NCBI RefSeq assembly: GCF_032854445.1
Contig: NC_088305.1
Location: forward strand, 15,629,606-15,693,605
DNA from: Liolophura sinensis
Lineage: Eukaryota; Mollusca; Polyplacophora; Chitonida; Chitonidae
DNA length: 64,000 bases
Reading direction: 5' to 3'
The position numbers and the translations under genes are program-made. Within the stretch, counting starts at the first letter, position 1, and each line of letters starts with the position of its first letter. Shown in pieces: positions 45,390 to 56,825 of the stretch. The notes beneath the pieces are model-generated. The model was not told the DNA's origin, did not search any database, and saw only the letters and a list, made by a program, of their open reading frames with translations.

Positions 45390-46420
45390 TATATTAATTT
45401 CAAGAAAGGAAGTGCTTTGTAGGCTTTATATTTTCAGACAACAAAAACTACCATGAACAACTGCAGCCAGTTTCTATGTTAGTGCATACGTAATCTGTGG
45501 TTCTGTTGTTGTGGACCAAACGAGCAAAAAATTGTCATTACAAGGAAGAGCACAACGAATTGTGATTTATGTTGTGATACATACTGTTTTAAACGATTGT
45601 CACGTGTTTACAAAGTGGTGTGGAGATCTGCAGATGATTGTCATAACTTCCATCACAGGGTGATTCCATTTTTATTTAGGTTATTTATTATTTTGTTTTT
45701 GTCCTTACAATTTCTGTTTCAGCCGCAACTCTGAACATCTGAATCTCTGTGTTTTTGTTTTATCTTCTGGACGACTCCCTTTATTTGGATCTGTCGGATG
45801 CTTTTATTTGGGTCTGTACAATTCTTTTATTTGGGTCTGTACAATTTTTTTATTTGGGTCTGTACAATTCTGTTCTTTGCAGTTTGTTCAATTCTTTGTA
45901 GTTCAGTGTAAAACTGAGTGGCATCCCTTGCAACAACATTTCATGGTATTTTCAACACACCGGGTCCTGTATAGTAAGTCAAGCATGAACTGGTGTATGA
46001 TATATTGGATGTTAATGAGAAGAAATCCTACAAGCAGCTGTCCTACACAGTAGCTGGCTTCAGTTATGAATAATCTCATAGTGTCTCACAATGTTTGGCT
46101 AAATTGTTGGAAAAGTGGTTCTCTTTACACTTAGGTGTTTGGCAACATGAAGTTTACAAGGGAATGGTTGGTTATATGTAGAAAAAAAGGCTCTTAAGCA
46201 GTTATTAAATGATGAATATTTTAATGTTTTACATTATGGAATGTTTTTATATTTCCCCTGACATTATTGTTTTAATCTTGTTGACAGTAATATTTGTTGA
46301 TTCTTGTTCCTTCTGAATCTGTGATAGATGTAATAAATGATAAGAAATGATGTAAACATTTCAACATCCTCTGTAAAATTTAATTTCATTACAATAAAAC
46401 TTAGTAAACTAAAGCTTTCT
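45390..46420 (+). other. Probable ERG 3' UTR
   Basis: AT-rich sequence directly after the stop codon, with no splice sites needed. It contains a short TTTATTTGGGTCTGTACAAT-type direct repeat (about 45779-45870). The 3' end is placed by the polyadenylation hexamer at 46393-46398. Another AATAAA at 47661-47666 would give a longer form. Confidence 0.5.
46393..46398 (+). terminator. Candidate polyadenylation signal AATAAA
   Basis: First canonical AATAAA after the ERG stop codon. Common by chance in AT-rich DNA, so only moderately likely. Confidence 0.4.
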
Positions 46421-48769
46421 CTGGTACCTATTGAAAAACAAAGGTCTTCCATGAACTCTTTTATCACATAGGTTTTTGTTAACATTATTAAAAAATTAAT
46501 TTTTTTTTTATTTTCTTAGTAATTTGTATGTCTTGATAAAATATGCTACATTCTCATTTTGGTCATATATCTTTCAGTTTTCCTTTTGACCTCGGAGGTA
46601 GTCTATTTTTATGACTTTGTATAATTTGCTGCCTTATTTAATGTAATAATCTGGCATGCGTTGCTTTATTTGGCTCAAGATGTGACAAGGGAAGTAACTC
46701 TTTAGTTGTATCTAGTGGCTGCTCTCTTCTGATGAATGCAAGCATGCATTTAGAAAATTTCAAATTTATATTCAAAACATGTATCCATTAAAACATGTAG
46801 CTACATGTATGAAAGATTTAGTTAAACAAAAAGTAAACATTTTATCTTGAGCTGTCTTTTTTTTTTTAACTTGTGCATTATTTAAGGATTAGTGTCCAGA
46901 TTTAGGTACTTGGTCTGAGTACAAAGATTAGAGCCTGTTTAAATATCATCTGACCAGCAGGGCTGTGAAGAAATGCAACATAGTGAATTAAATTCACTAA
47001 AACAAAAAAGATTTGTTTCCCTGCACGATCATCTCCAGCTATCCCTCACATACATGTAAGTGAACTACTACATAGTGATATCATGTATCATCTTGCAGGT
47101 CTCGTTGGGCGTACAACTTGTGAACTAACCCACTTTAATTTTACTGACCTGTTTTCCGAACTATATGTCGAGTACAAAACAATTTCCTGTAGAAATTCAG
47201 GATACTTTTCGTCACTGAGCTGAATGGCAAAGCTCTGTCATCTGGTGAATTTTGGACATACATGTCATGTTTAGGCACATTTTATGTTGTCTTGATGGAA
47301 GATGTTAATGTAAAATCAACATCATTAATCACTGACTTGGATTATGGCATTTATCAAATTTGTACGCCGCTTCTTGGTTTGATTTTCTCAATCTAACAAT
47401 ACAAACTAAGGTTATCTAACCATGTATAAATCTGGACACTAATCCTGCAATGCATATTAAGACTGAATTTATTTGCTGAACTGTTTTGGCTTGTTTTATA
47501 GTGTGTCAGTGTTCATGGTCAAAACCATACTGGTATTATGTATAATTTATTACTGTCTTATTGTTCTTCTTTATCTGTTCATTTCTGCCATTTTTTATTG
47601 AAAAAACTATGTTGGTCGGTTTTTTCTAAAATTTTTAATATATAGAAGATATATACATGCAATAAAAAGATCCTTAAATAGCAGTCCATGTGTTAATGCA
47701 TGGTACTGTAATAATTTCATTTTATCTAATTGCAGCAAATTCTTCTGTGAAGATACATACTGCATTCATTTTTGGTGGATCTTCTTTCATCTTTGTGTGC
47801 TAGCTGCCCTCCGGGGCATAGGGGTTAACGAATCTGGTGTTTTGTGGAAATAGAATATACATGTTGGGGCCCTTAAGTTGGTCAACACAGTGAAGGCGTA
47901 CATTGATAAACAGTACACCATGATCATGCAGAACTGATGAGTAACAACCATTTCCTTGCTTGTACGATGTGGTACACGCAAGGAACACACGTGACATTGG
48001 CGAAGTTTGCCTTTAATTGAAAGTAAATATGTTATGCAGAGAGCGAAGCGTTAGTTACCATAGCCACTGTCTCTGTTTACAACACATAGGTGCATGTGTA
48101 TAATGTGACCGTTTGGTGAATAATAGCTGATTTTCTCACATGACTCACCCAGTTATTCAGTGTGGATATTTGTTAGTTTTTGGAGAGGTAATTAAGCATC
48201 ATTTTGATAAAGGTATATAGCACTAAAAAGTTTGATTGCGTCACAAGCCATGACATAATTGTGATAACATTTGCCAAGGTCATCGAGATACCCCCCGCAG
48301 TACTTTCCCTGGAGTTATCTCCCTTCCTGACTGTACAAAACAAAAGTGGTTGTGTTTCGAATATCTTTCGAAAATCTTCCCAGTTTCTTTTAGAATGTAT
48401 GCGTTTATCCTCTTACATGCACGTTGTTATTGTGTTTTTTTTTCTTCTTTAATGTGTGACAATCTGTTTTTATTAGGAGAGGTGAGTGAATATCTTTTTT
48501 TTACCACCGTGTAACTGGAAGCAGTACAATGTATGATGTGAAAAAATATGGGTATACGTCCGTCATGAGTTCTTTCACATCTTAATCACTTTAGAAGTTA
48601 CATATACATGTATATATTTTTTAATATGTGAATGATATTATAAATATAGTACCATAGTACCCCAATCTTTGGATTGTATAAAACAGACAGGCAGAAAATG
48701 GATTTTAGGTAACAGTATTAGTGTTTTTAGCAATTACATTTTCTGGATACAATACAGATTCTAGCCCTG
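46421..48769. other. Downstream of ERG, no gene seen
   Basis: AT-rich. A second AATAAA at 47661. The GC-richer stretch 47800-48000 has no recognisable product. Confidence 0.5.
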
Positions 48770-48960
48770 AAATTGGAGTGAGACTAGTCTGGGGTTTTAA
48801 ACCCACGACCTCAGAGTTTTAAAACCCACGACCTCAGAGTTTTAAAACCCACGACCTCAGAGTCTTGCACCAAATTGCCAGCAGTAATTGACAACCTTCC
48901 AGATCACACGACCAGCAGGCCTGTTACTGGCCTAAAACCCGGAGTTCTCTTGGCCAGTTT
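48770..48960 (-). mobile_element. tRNA-derived SINE fragment with a triplicated B-box segment
   Basis: On the minus strand the B-box region reads CTGAGGTCGTGGGTTTTAAA. A 23-bp piece containing it is present three times in tandem (about 48795-48863), so the head of a SINE has begun to form a minisatellite. Confidence 0.5.
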
Positions 48961-49197
48961 CAGTATTAGACTCTATGCTATATCAGGAAAGTTTAGTCCT
49001 TGATAGCTATAATACTGTTAGCAGACTATTAAACAGTTAAACAGGTGCTCATATTGGATGTCATAAATAGAATTCTGTGACTACTTCACATAATGGCAGT
49101 TTGATAAGGATTTTCCTGTAAGCGCTTAAACATTTGAATTATTTTGTTGTAGTGTGAGTACACCATCTCTCAGCATGTATAATCAGTTCCACGGAGC

Positions 49198-49570
49198 AGG
49201 CCAGGTTCTGGTGGTTGAAGTTGGTTGTCTTTCAGTTTCTAGGACATAACAAGCACGGGTTCAATACCAGTCTTGGACAGGGAACTCACACATTCCCCCT
49301 ACTCTCCCTGCTTATGGGACCATGGTGACCCTAAGAGTTTGTTTAAGCCTGTGTGTTGATATATTTACACAACCTAATGCTGGTTGAAGACTGTTTGTGT
49401 GCAACAAGTATGGTGTGCATATATCTGCGTGTCACGTCTGGATATGTTTATTACTATCTTGCCAAAGGTTGGTGGTTTGTTTTTCTCCACTCATAAAACT
49501 GACACTTGATAAAAGCATCGTATGAGTAAAAATATTTGAGTAGACTGTTAAACAACGATCTAATAAGTAT
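49198..49570 (+). mobile_element. SINE family 2 copy
   Basis: Head with GGTTGTCTTTCAGTTTCTAG, B box CACGGGTTCAATACCAGTC, body GGTGACCCTAAGAGTTTG and GGTGTGCATATATCTG, and 3' part CATAAAACTGACACTTGATA shared with 11836 and 14119. Confidence 0.6.
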
Positions 49571-49943
49571 AAACATGGAATCTACTCCAGTCATAAATGC
49601 ATGGATAGGCAGACTTCACTGTGTTATCATTCAAGCACTGGTTTTCAGCTGTGTGCTTGACTTCTTCAGAAAATGTGTGTAAGTTTTTCTTTTGGACAGG
49701 CTAGAGTGAAGTGAGTAGGACAGCTCAGTTCTAGTTCAACAATGATTGTAAGATAATGTTGTGATCTGTTATTGTTTAAGAAATATAGTTAGACTCCTAC
49801 AGTGTTTGAATGGTTCAACTGCTGGGAGAATGCTCTGTGATCTTATTTTGTATGTTGGACTTTTTTGACTGTTAAATGTGATCAGACTTTATGAGATATT
49901 TGTTTTTCCTTGCCAGATTATGCCATTAGTTTTATTAGAAACC

Positions 49944-50030
49944 TACGCTCATGTATCAGTAGGTCGACTGCACGATCAACCAGAGCGCATGCTTAGGTAT
50001 ACATAGTCGATGCTTTGATACATGAGCGTA
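49944..50030. mobile_element. 87-bp MITE with 15-bp TIRs and 9-bp TSD (Mutator-like)
   Basis: Perfect terminal inverted repeats TACGCTCATGTATCA (49944-49958) and TGATACATGAGCGTA (50016-50030) are flanked exactly by ttagaaacc on each side (49935-49943 and 50031-50039). A 9-bp target duplication is typical of the Mutator superfamily. There is no coding capacity, so it would be mobilised in trans. Confidence 0.85.
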
Positions 50031-50469
50031 TTAGAAACCTTGACCGTACAGATTTTATGAAAGACTTGTGGTTAGTTTTGTTCCATATTAAATGCATAGT
50101 GCCTTGTTAAGGAGTATGTAACAGTTATTTGCCTAGACCATTCGACCTGCCCCCACTTCCGTGTGGCTGGAATGGCGTGACTGCGATTAATGAAGTGCGT
50201 GATGAAAATTTGTGTGATAGGCATGTATGTATATTTTGTCAGGGTACATATTGTGAATTCTTTTGGAAAAGAGTGACAGCTTCATTGTAACACTGTAGTG
50301 AGACCCTGCTTCATCAGAGTGCACGGTGAATTTTTGTTTGGGATCAGGTCCAAATTCGGAAGGCACGGTCGCGGGATAGGGGTCGCCTGGCGGGTTCCTG
50401 GCGGGTTCCTGAAGTCTCACCCGCCCAGATCGCCTGTGAGACTGAAGTATCGTTCAAAACTTCCTGCAT

Positions 50470-50495
50470 TCCTGTGATCCTGCCAGATCACAGGA
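50470..50495. repeat. Perfect 10-bp inverted repeat
   Basis: TCCTGTGATC and GATCACAGGA around a 6-base loop. Nearby, 50388-50412 duplicates tggcgggttcc. Function unknown. Confidence 0.6.
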
Positions 50496-52105
50496 TCGGA
50501 AGTCACACGAGGAGTCAGAGAGATTACGGCTGTATATTAAATTAAATACACGAACCAAGAGGAAAATAATTGAACTAAATGATGGTATTTAAGAACATAT
50601 TCATAGAAAATGCCAACCTGCATGTGTATGCTGTGACGCGACAGTATTAAGCGAGAAACAAGCATAGATAAAATAAAGAATTACATAAATTAAAAAACAA
50701 AAAACTCAAATATAAAAATTATAAAAAAAGCTTGCCATTGAAGGACTTACCGTACAAGTTTACAAATTGTAACGCTTGTCTGGATAACGATCACCATTTA
50801 ACAGCTCTACGACATGTACACGGTTATTTTCACAGCTGAAACCCAAGACTTAAGGTCGCGACCGGCACACATCACGAGAGGACCCTCGTGAGCTTTTAAA
50901 TTCCTGACAGAAATCACAGCATTCAGTCGTTCGAGTGTTAATATGCTTTCGTTCCTCAGATTCAATGATTTTCACATCATAAATTCCTAGTTTACTGTAG
51001 TCCGACATCTGTGGGGTACGTGAGTCCCTTGGTTGTACTACAGAAATAATACAGTGTTGTGGCGAAGTTTGATTCCCACGGCCAGGTGAGTGTCATTCAT
51101 GCCAGAGACCGACTGCCTTTTTTTTCCCATTTAGATGATAATTAAGCACGCAGTTAATGACAAAATTCTAACTGCCTTTATTGCAAAAAAAGGATTCTTA
51201 AAATTTACAGTAATTTGGTAGTACACAACTTACAGTTATCGGATTAGGCGTGGTGTTTACGGAATTATTTAGTCTTCTTCGATATAACATCGGAGCAGGG
51301 CATAGGGCTGTATAACAACTGAAATTTTACATATAGTGCNNNNNNNNNNNNNNNNNNNNNNNNNNNNNNNNNNNNNNNNNNNNNNNNNNNNNNNNNNNNN
51401 NNNNNNNNNNNNNNNNNNNNNNNNNNNNNNNNNNNNNNNNNNNNNNNNNNNNNNNNNNNNNNNNNNNNNNNNNNNNNNNNNNNNNNNNNNNNNNNNNNNN
51501 NNNNNNNNNNNNNNNNNNNNNNNNNNNNNNNNNNNNNNNGGCATAGGGCTGTATAAACAACTGAAATTTACATATAGTGCACATGTGTCGTTGTCAGTTT
51601 TGGCGGGAAAGGGTAGCCCAGAAGCTGTCTAGAAATGACGCCGATCTGTTCTCACTTCTGACTACAAGAAGTAGCCTAAACAATGTATCAATTACTCTTC
51701 ATTGAACCCACGGGGCTTAAATGAGGGACGTGATTCAATATGTATGTTCAGACATTTTGACTTTGTTCTTTAAAGCAAGGAGGGCTGTATAATATGGAAA
51801 TGACTTTGATCGATCAGCTGATTTGCATGGCTAAGACTGCTATGAAATCACATAAATACGTATATAAACACGTCCTTTACGTATGAAGTTACCTGTGATC
51901 GTGACATCAATTAGGGACCAAACAACCCAGGAACATCACTATACTGTGAGTCTGATATTTAGCAGGATGGAAGTTCCCGATCAATTATCGCAAGTCCAAT
52001 TTCCCAAAAAATGTTCAACATTAACATAAATACTGAAGATAAAAGAATGTAAGCTATGCTAATAGTGAAAAGTTCTATCAACTCCACAAAACTAGAAGTA
52101 TTAAG
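50496..52105. other. Intergenic, includes the gap; no gene seen
   Basis: Unique sequence on both sides of the gap; no exon-like segment found. Confidence 0.45.
51340..51539. other. Assembly gap of 200 N with matching flanks
   Basis: About 41 bp before the gap (51298-51339) and after it (51540-51580) are the same sequence (start ggcatagggctgtata, end acatatagtgc) apart from one-base indels. The round size of 200 marks a scaffold gap of unknown length. Confidence 0.97.
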
Positions 52106-52117
52106 ACAACAAAAATA

Positions 52118-52367
52118 GGGGCCTCCGTGGCTCAGTCGGTTAGCGCGCTAGCGCAGCGTAATGACCCAGAAGCCTCTCACCAATGCGGTCGCTGTGAGTT
52201 CAAGACCAGCTCATGCTGCCTTCCTCTCCGGCCGTACGTGGGAAGGTCTGGCAGCAACCTGCGGATGGTCGTGGGTTTCCCCCGGGCTGTGCCCGGTTTC
52301 CACCCACCATAATGCTGGCCGCCGTCGTATAAGTGAAATATTCTTGAGTACGACGTAAAACACCAAT

Positions 52368-52398
<31 letters not shown>
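52118..52398 (+). mobile_element. SINE family 1, young full-length copy with poly(A) tail and 12-bp TSD
   Basis: Least diverged copy in the window: intact A box (GTGGCTCAGTCGGTTAGCGC), B box and 3' domain. Unlike the other copies, the 3' end after CACCAATC is a pure A-run of about 30 bases. Perfect duplication acaacaaaaata at 52106-52117 and 52399-52410. Confidence 0.94.
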
Positions 52399-52400
<2 letters not shown>

Positions 52401-52410
52401 AACAAAAATA

Positions 52411-55400
52411 TTTCTCGACGAATGCAGCCCTAAAGACCGTGATATACGCTTAGATTTTCGGGCACATTTGTTTATGCTTTAGTTTTGTCACGTAAGTTTA
52501 TTCATATTGTACTGAGCATTTCATATTGTCATACATCGGGCAAAATTTTTGTTTCTTTTCTTGAAATATTTAAGCCGTCAAAGGCTTGTCGTCGTGTCGG
52601 CTGTCTGATTGTGTGTGAACAGTGATCGTGGTGTGCTAGCGGTTCTGCTTGTCTTGGTGTGACCGGGGGACCGCGCACGTGCTCCTCCGGTCAATCTGGG
52701 ATCGCCAACGTGTGACCTTCGGAACTCCAGTCGCTCTATGACCTGCGTTCCGAATTTGGACCTACCCTCTTAAAGTGAGTTACTGGCAACTTGACACTTA
52801 CGACTGGCAGTTGAAACATATGACCGGCGGCTGGGACATATGAGAGTCAATGTGAGAGGCCTCATCAGAATGCATGGTGAATTCTTCTGGTAATGGATGA
52901 CAGCTTCAACAGAATATGTAAAAAAACTGTGACCAAGCGTAGAAAAGCATTTGGAAGGTATAACCGGCCTCATCAGGCATGTGGTTAAGTCATGGTGAAA
53001 AAAGCGACTGCTTTATGAGAATATTTGACAGTTCATGTGTGGAACGTGCATGTAATAGGCATTATGACAAATGCAGATATTTTTCTATTTTTTAAGAGCG
53101 TACAGTAATTTTATGTATTATATGATTGGAGTTAATGCGAATATGTGGTTAAAAACAGAATAGTGTACAAGAAAGTTTGTATCTTCTCTGAAGACATTGC
53201 ATGTAGATTTACGTAACAATCATTCCCTGTCGCCATTTTTAAACAAAATAGAGGCCACCTGTCTGACGTCTAACGCAACCCACTGCCCAAGTGTCACGTG
53301 ATGGCGTGATGTAACAGTACTCAGTGTTAAGGAATTTATCAGCTGTGTCAGAATGGTGTGTGCGTGTAGCTATATGATCAAATCACACTTCACACGTATT
53401 AACTGTATGTGGACCATGTGTTGTGCCATTCACGCCTTCCGGAGTAAGATGCACCATGTTCAATAGCCTGTGTAGCTTTTCAGTGAAAGTACATACCTAT
53501 GTTTTGTTGGTAAGGTATGTACTATGCAATGACATTAGGTGTGGCAAACCTCGTTCGGCCATAGATGGCTCAAAATCGTCGTCAAAACGCACTTCATTGA
53601 AAGGAGAGAAAATTTTTAAAAAGCTGAAAAGAGCACATTTTTTTTCTGTCTGGTGGTGCCTGCAGCATAATTTTGCGATTTTTCCTCCCCATACACGTAA
53701 AGCTTGAAAACGGCAAAGCTGGCATAAATCGCTGAGTCCATCGCGTCCTCCGTCTTTAACACCCTGTAATTTATCCTGGGGGTGTGTTGCCTAATGAGAG
53801 TCGTTAAAACTGCCGGCTTGTTCGTGTAAACTCGGAACCTACGTCCAACATTCCGGTTTCCCGAACGTCATGCGGAAATGTACGAACTGCACTTCGGCGT
53901 TTTCCGACGGCAATTCTCCTCCTAATACTGAAGACTTCAGGACTAGTTCTTAGGCAAAATGGAGTCGCCCACAGCGGATGTTGGCGCAGACTTTAAAGGG
54001 ATACAGAATGTACGCTGATTGGCTCGCAGTTTCCTGGGTTAAATCTTGCAGCTTTGGTCACGCTTGAATAAATGTACATGTACCATACCTAAAATTCCGC
54101 AAGGCATAGCCTGGACGTTTAAGACAAAATGTATGTTTCAAATACGTCTCCACCGCCTTAAGTTTTCAGATACTTATGTTTACTTATGTTTTCGTCTGTC
54201 GATTTATCACATACACAACGTCGATCTGCTTTCCTAGGCCACGTGGGCCAAAATTCCTTGGTAATGCTCAAAGAGAACAGCTGTACGGACAGCCGCGACA
54301 TATTTGATAAAGGCAGGTAACTGCATCAGGCTTTTAAATGGAGCACATTCTGACATTACTGTGTTGCTATCCTTGGCCGAACAAAATTTTGCCAAACCTA
54401 ACATCAGAGCAGTCTTGGACTAATGGCATATAAACGTGGCACTGTGACAATAAACGTTGGTGTTGATAGTTAATGCGGTTGTCGTAGGGTCATCAAATGC
54501 ATGTATATCTTCCCAGTGTTCAGAAATGGATAACGTGTATGTCTAGTCAGACGAGGTACTCCTAACAGTATACAGAGTATGAGAGCGACAACTTACATTT
54601 AATATCCAGTGTGAGACGGATAAGTCAGCCACATATAAATATATATCATGTTATAAATTTGTATGGTAATCTGGGGTTTTCTATATTATTCATGTGTGCT
54701 GTTAAGAGTTTAAAGATTTACAATATACACCCTGTTTGTATAAATTATCATGCGTGTGACAACCCAGCAGTCACTAGAGGCTGTAATGTTATTTTGTTCA
54801 AGTGAATCATTCTGTTGAGATGTATAATTTTACTCTGTTCGTGCCTGTTGATGGGTATTTTTTTTCTGTTGATGGGTATCTTTGTTCTGTTGGTGGGTAC
54901 CGGTACCGTTGTTCTGTTGGTGGGTACCGCTGCTCTGTCGATTACCACACCTATTGACACTGATTACTGTTCTGTTAATGCCTGTCTTCATATATACATG
55001 CGTAATAAATGCTATGCCTTGTGACCGACGGTCCGGCTTATAGGAAGCTGTATTAAAGATGTGGCCAGAGATATCTGTCTGCTTGTGTGTTTGTGTTCTG
55101 CATGCAAACAGCATATGGCAACAGTTCCGCTCATAGAAGATGGGCCCATCCACAGACAATTATAATAACGAACCGCCTGTTGTGTACAATGTATTCCCAT
55201 GTGTACAGTATGTTTAGAGGAATTTGCAGATGTATCTGTATAAGACAACCAAAATGTGATCTCCATAAGATTAATATTTACTATGGTTATTATTGTATAG
55301 TTAATACCATGGATGAAGAGGTTGGACAGTTTCATAATAAACTCCCGAATATTGAAATGCGTTTGTTCTTCATTTTTTTCCATTCAAATAGAAAAACCAA

Positions 55401-55750
55401 AATCTTCAAGGTATCGCGCTGGACCCTTTTGTACCAAGGCCTCAGTTGAATGAAGCCCGCCACAACATATACATAGAAAAAATAGTATAAAGCAGTTATC
55501 ACAGAAATCTATGTAAAAAAATTCTATAAAGTTTTGAAAGCGGAGAAGATGAAGTTCAGCATTAGTACTGGCGGACAATTCTCTCCGAGTAGCCATGTTG
55601 TAGAAGCCCTTATGAACTTGGTCAATCACAAGCGCTGGAACCGTCACCTGATAACTGGCTGTTGCGTCAACAAACCTATCGGCTCTCGGTTGTCAGTGTG
55701 TTTTTTTTATATTGGATAGACTTATCGATGCAATAAATGGGATTTTTCGG
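52411..55750. other. Intergenic, locally CpG-richer, no secure gene
   Basis: 52580-52760 and 53750-54010 are GC/CpG-richer than their surroundings. At 53959 a short frame MESPTADVGADFKGIQNVR has a good start context (gcaaaATGG) but stops after 19 codons. Segments near 50230-50330 and 52850-52990 share phrases such as catcagagtgcacggtgaat, suggesting an old dispersed repeat. Confidence 0.4.
54838..54930. repeat. Short tandem repeat around gttctgttggtgggtacc
   Basis: Four or five units of about 20-25 bp (gttgatgggtatttttttt and gttctgttggtgggtaccg forms). Confidence 0.75.
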
Positions 55751-56179
55751 TTAGTTTAAGTGTTGAACTGATGCATTTTGAACCACACATTTATGAGCAG
55801 GGAACCGAGAAAGACTGCCCGTGTCACAATGCGTACATGTTAATTGGGCAGGAGGCAGATGTAACTTGTCAGGGCGAGCTGGCAAGAAATCCCCCTCGGG
55901 AGAGTCGATAATTGCTTGAAGACAAATATAGTAAGTTTGCATTATTTTCCTTAGCAAAGCCAGATATATTACGAAAATATCATCCCATCTGAATAAAGGG
56001 ATCTGTTATCAGTCAGAAGGTTTTGCTATTTTCGGTTAATTCCCGGAAGCAGGTACAGCCAGCTGGGCCAAATACTTACACTCCTGCAAGATGAGGACGA
56101 GCAGAACCGCTAAAAAACGAAGCTTGTGTCCACGAACATGGCCCTGGCCGAGCCCCAAACTAAAAGAAACATCGGCCAT
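55751..56179 (-). CDS. Possible two-exon gene for a small secreted protein (87 aa)
   Basis: Minus strand. Exon 1, 56179-56080: ATG then MADVSFSLGLGQGHVRG and a hydrophobic core LRFLAVLLVLIL, which resembles a signal peptide or anchor, ending at a strong donor AGT|GTAAGT. Exon 2, 55914-55751: preceded by ctatatttgtcttcaag, phase-compatible (1), encoding SIIDSPEGDFLPARPDKLHL, then a segment with LTCTHCDTGSL and HKCVV, to a TAA stop. The 165-bp intron is short but plausible. Three cysteines follow the signal region. I recognise no family. An in-frame Met further upstream (56251) is possible. Chance is a real alternative: no homology or transcript supports it. If real, its promoter would lie at about 56200-56350, where a CRE octamer sits. 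Confidence 0.33.
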
Positions 56180-56292
56180 TTGAATACGGAACAGAGCTGA
56201 TACTCTTTGGTTGGGCATCAGTCGTTTTTGTTTGTATTTTCTCATTGTCACAGTATTAAATACCGATGGTACGGGAGAGCTTCTAGGTTTTG

Positions 56293-56330
56293 TGACGTCA
56301 CTCTAGATAGCAATAACTTGGCAAAATGGC
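56293..56330. promoter_or_regulatory. Possible bidirectional promoter: CRE plus YY1-like ATGGCGTC
   Basis: A perfect CRE, TGACGTCA (56293-56300), lies between the putative minus-strand start codon (56179) and a plus-strand GCAAAATGGCGTCACC (56321-56336), which looks like a YY1-type start-site element or a short coding start with a downstream CTAG|GTACAG donor at 56350/56351. Motif evidence only. Confidence 0.22.
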
Positions 56331-56481
56331 GTCACCAAATGAGTGGCTAGGTACAGACGATTGTTTGCTATTTCGTTCATGAGCGCTGTAGAATGTTTTT
56401 AAAATATTTTATAAGATTTCTGGAATACTGTTTTATTAATGAATTCAGCTTTAGTGGCTGACTTCATGTTCACTTTAGCGT

Positions 56482-56825
56482 TACGGTAAGCTTGTGGTTA
56501 GAGCACCCGTTATTTGCAGGCCTGAGGTAACATACGAGGGATTGCTGTGGGGGCTTGTGGTGAGAGCATCCGTTATTTGCAGGCCTGGGGTAACATGTGA
56601 GGGACTGTTATGTGGGCTTTGTGGTTCGCCCATTCGTTATTTGCAGGCCTGAGGTAACAATGCCAGAGACTGTTTTGGGGACTTTTGGTTAGAGCATCCG
56701 TTATTTGCAGACCTGGGGTAACATGCGAGGGACTGATGTAGGGGCTTTTGGTTAGAGCATCCGTTATTTGCAGACCTGGGGTAACATGCGAGGGACTGTT
56801 GTGTGGGCTTGTGGTAACATATGAG
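56482..56825. repeat. 62-bp repeat, 5-6 units, with tRNA A-box-like segment
   Basis: Unit: gcttgtggttagagcatccg, ttatttgcaggcctgaggta, acatgcgagggactgttgtg, gg. The first 16 bases look like the A-box end of a tRNA-derived SINE. Confidence 0.88.

Noticed and set aside
50187-50420. Minus frame starting MRLQEPARNPPGDPYPATV
   Set aside because: GC-rich local duplication, no splice sites or known motif.
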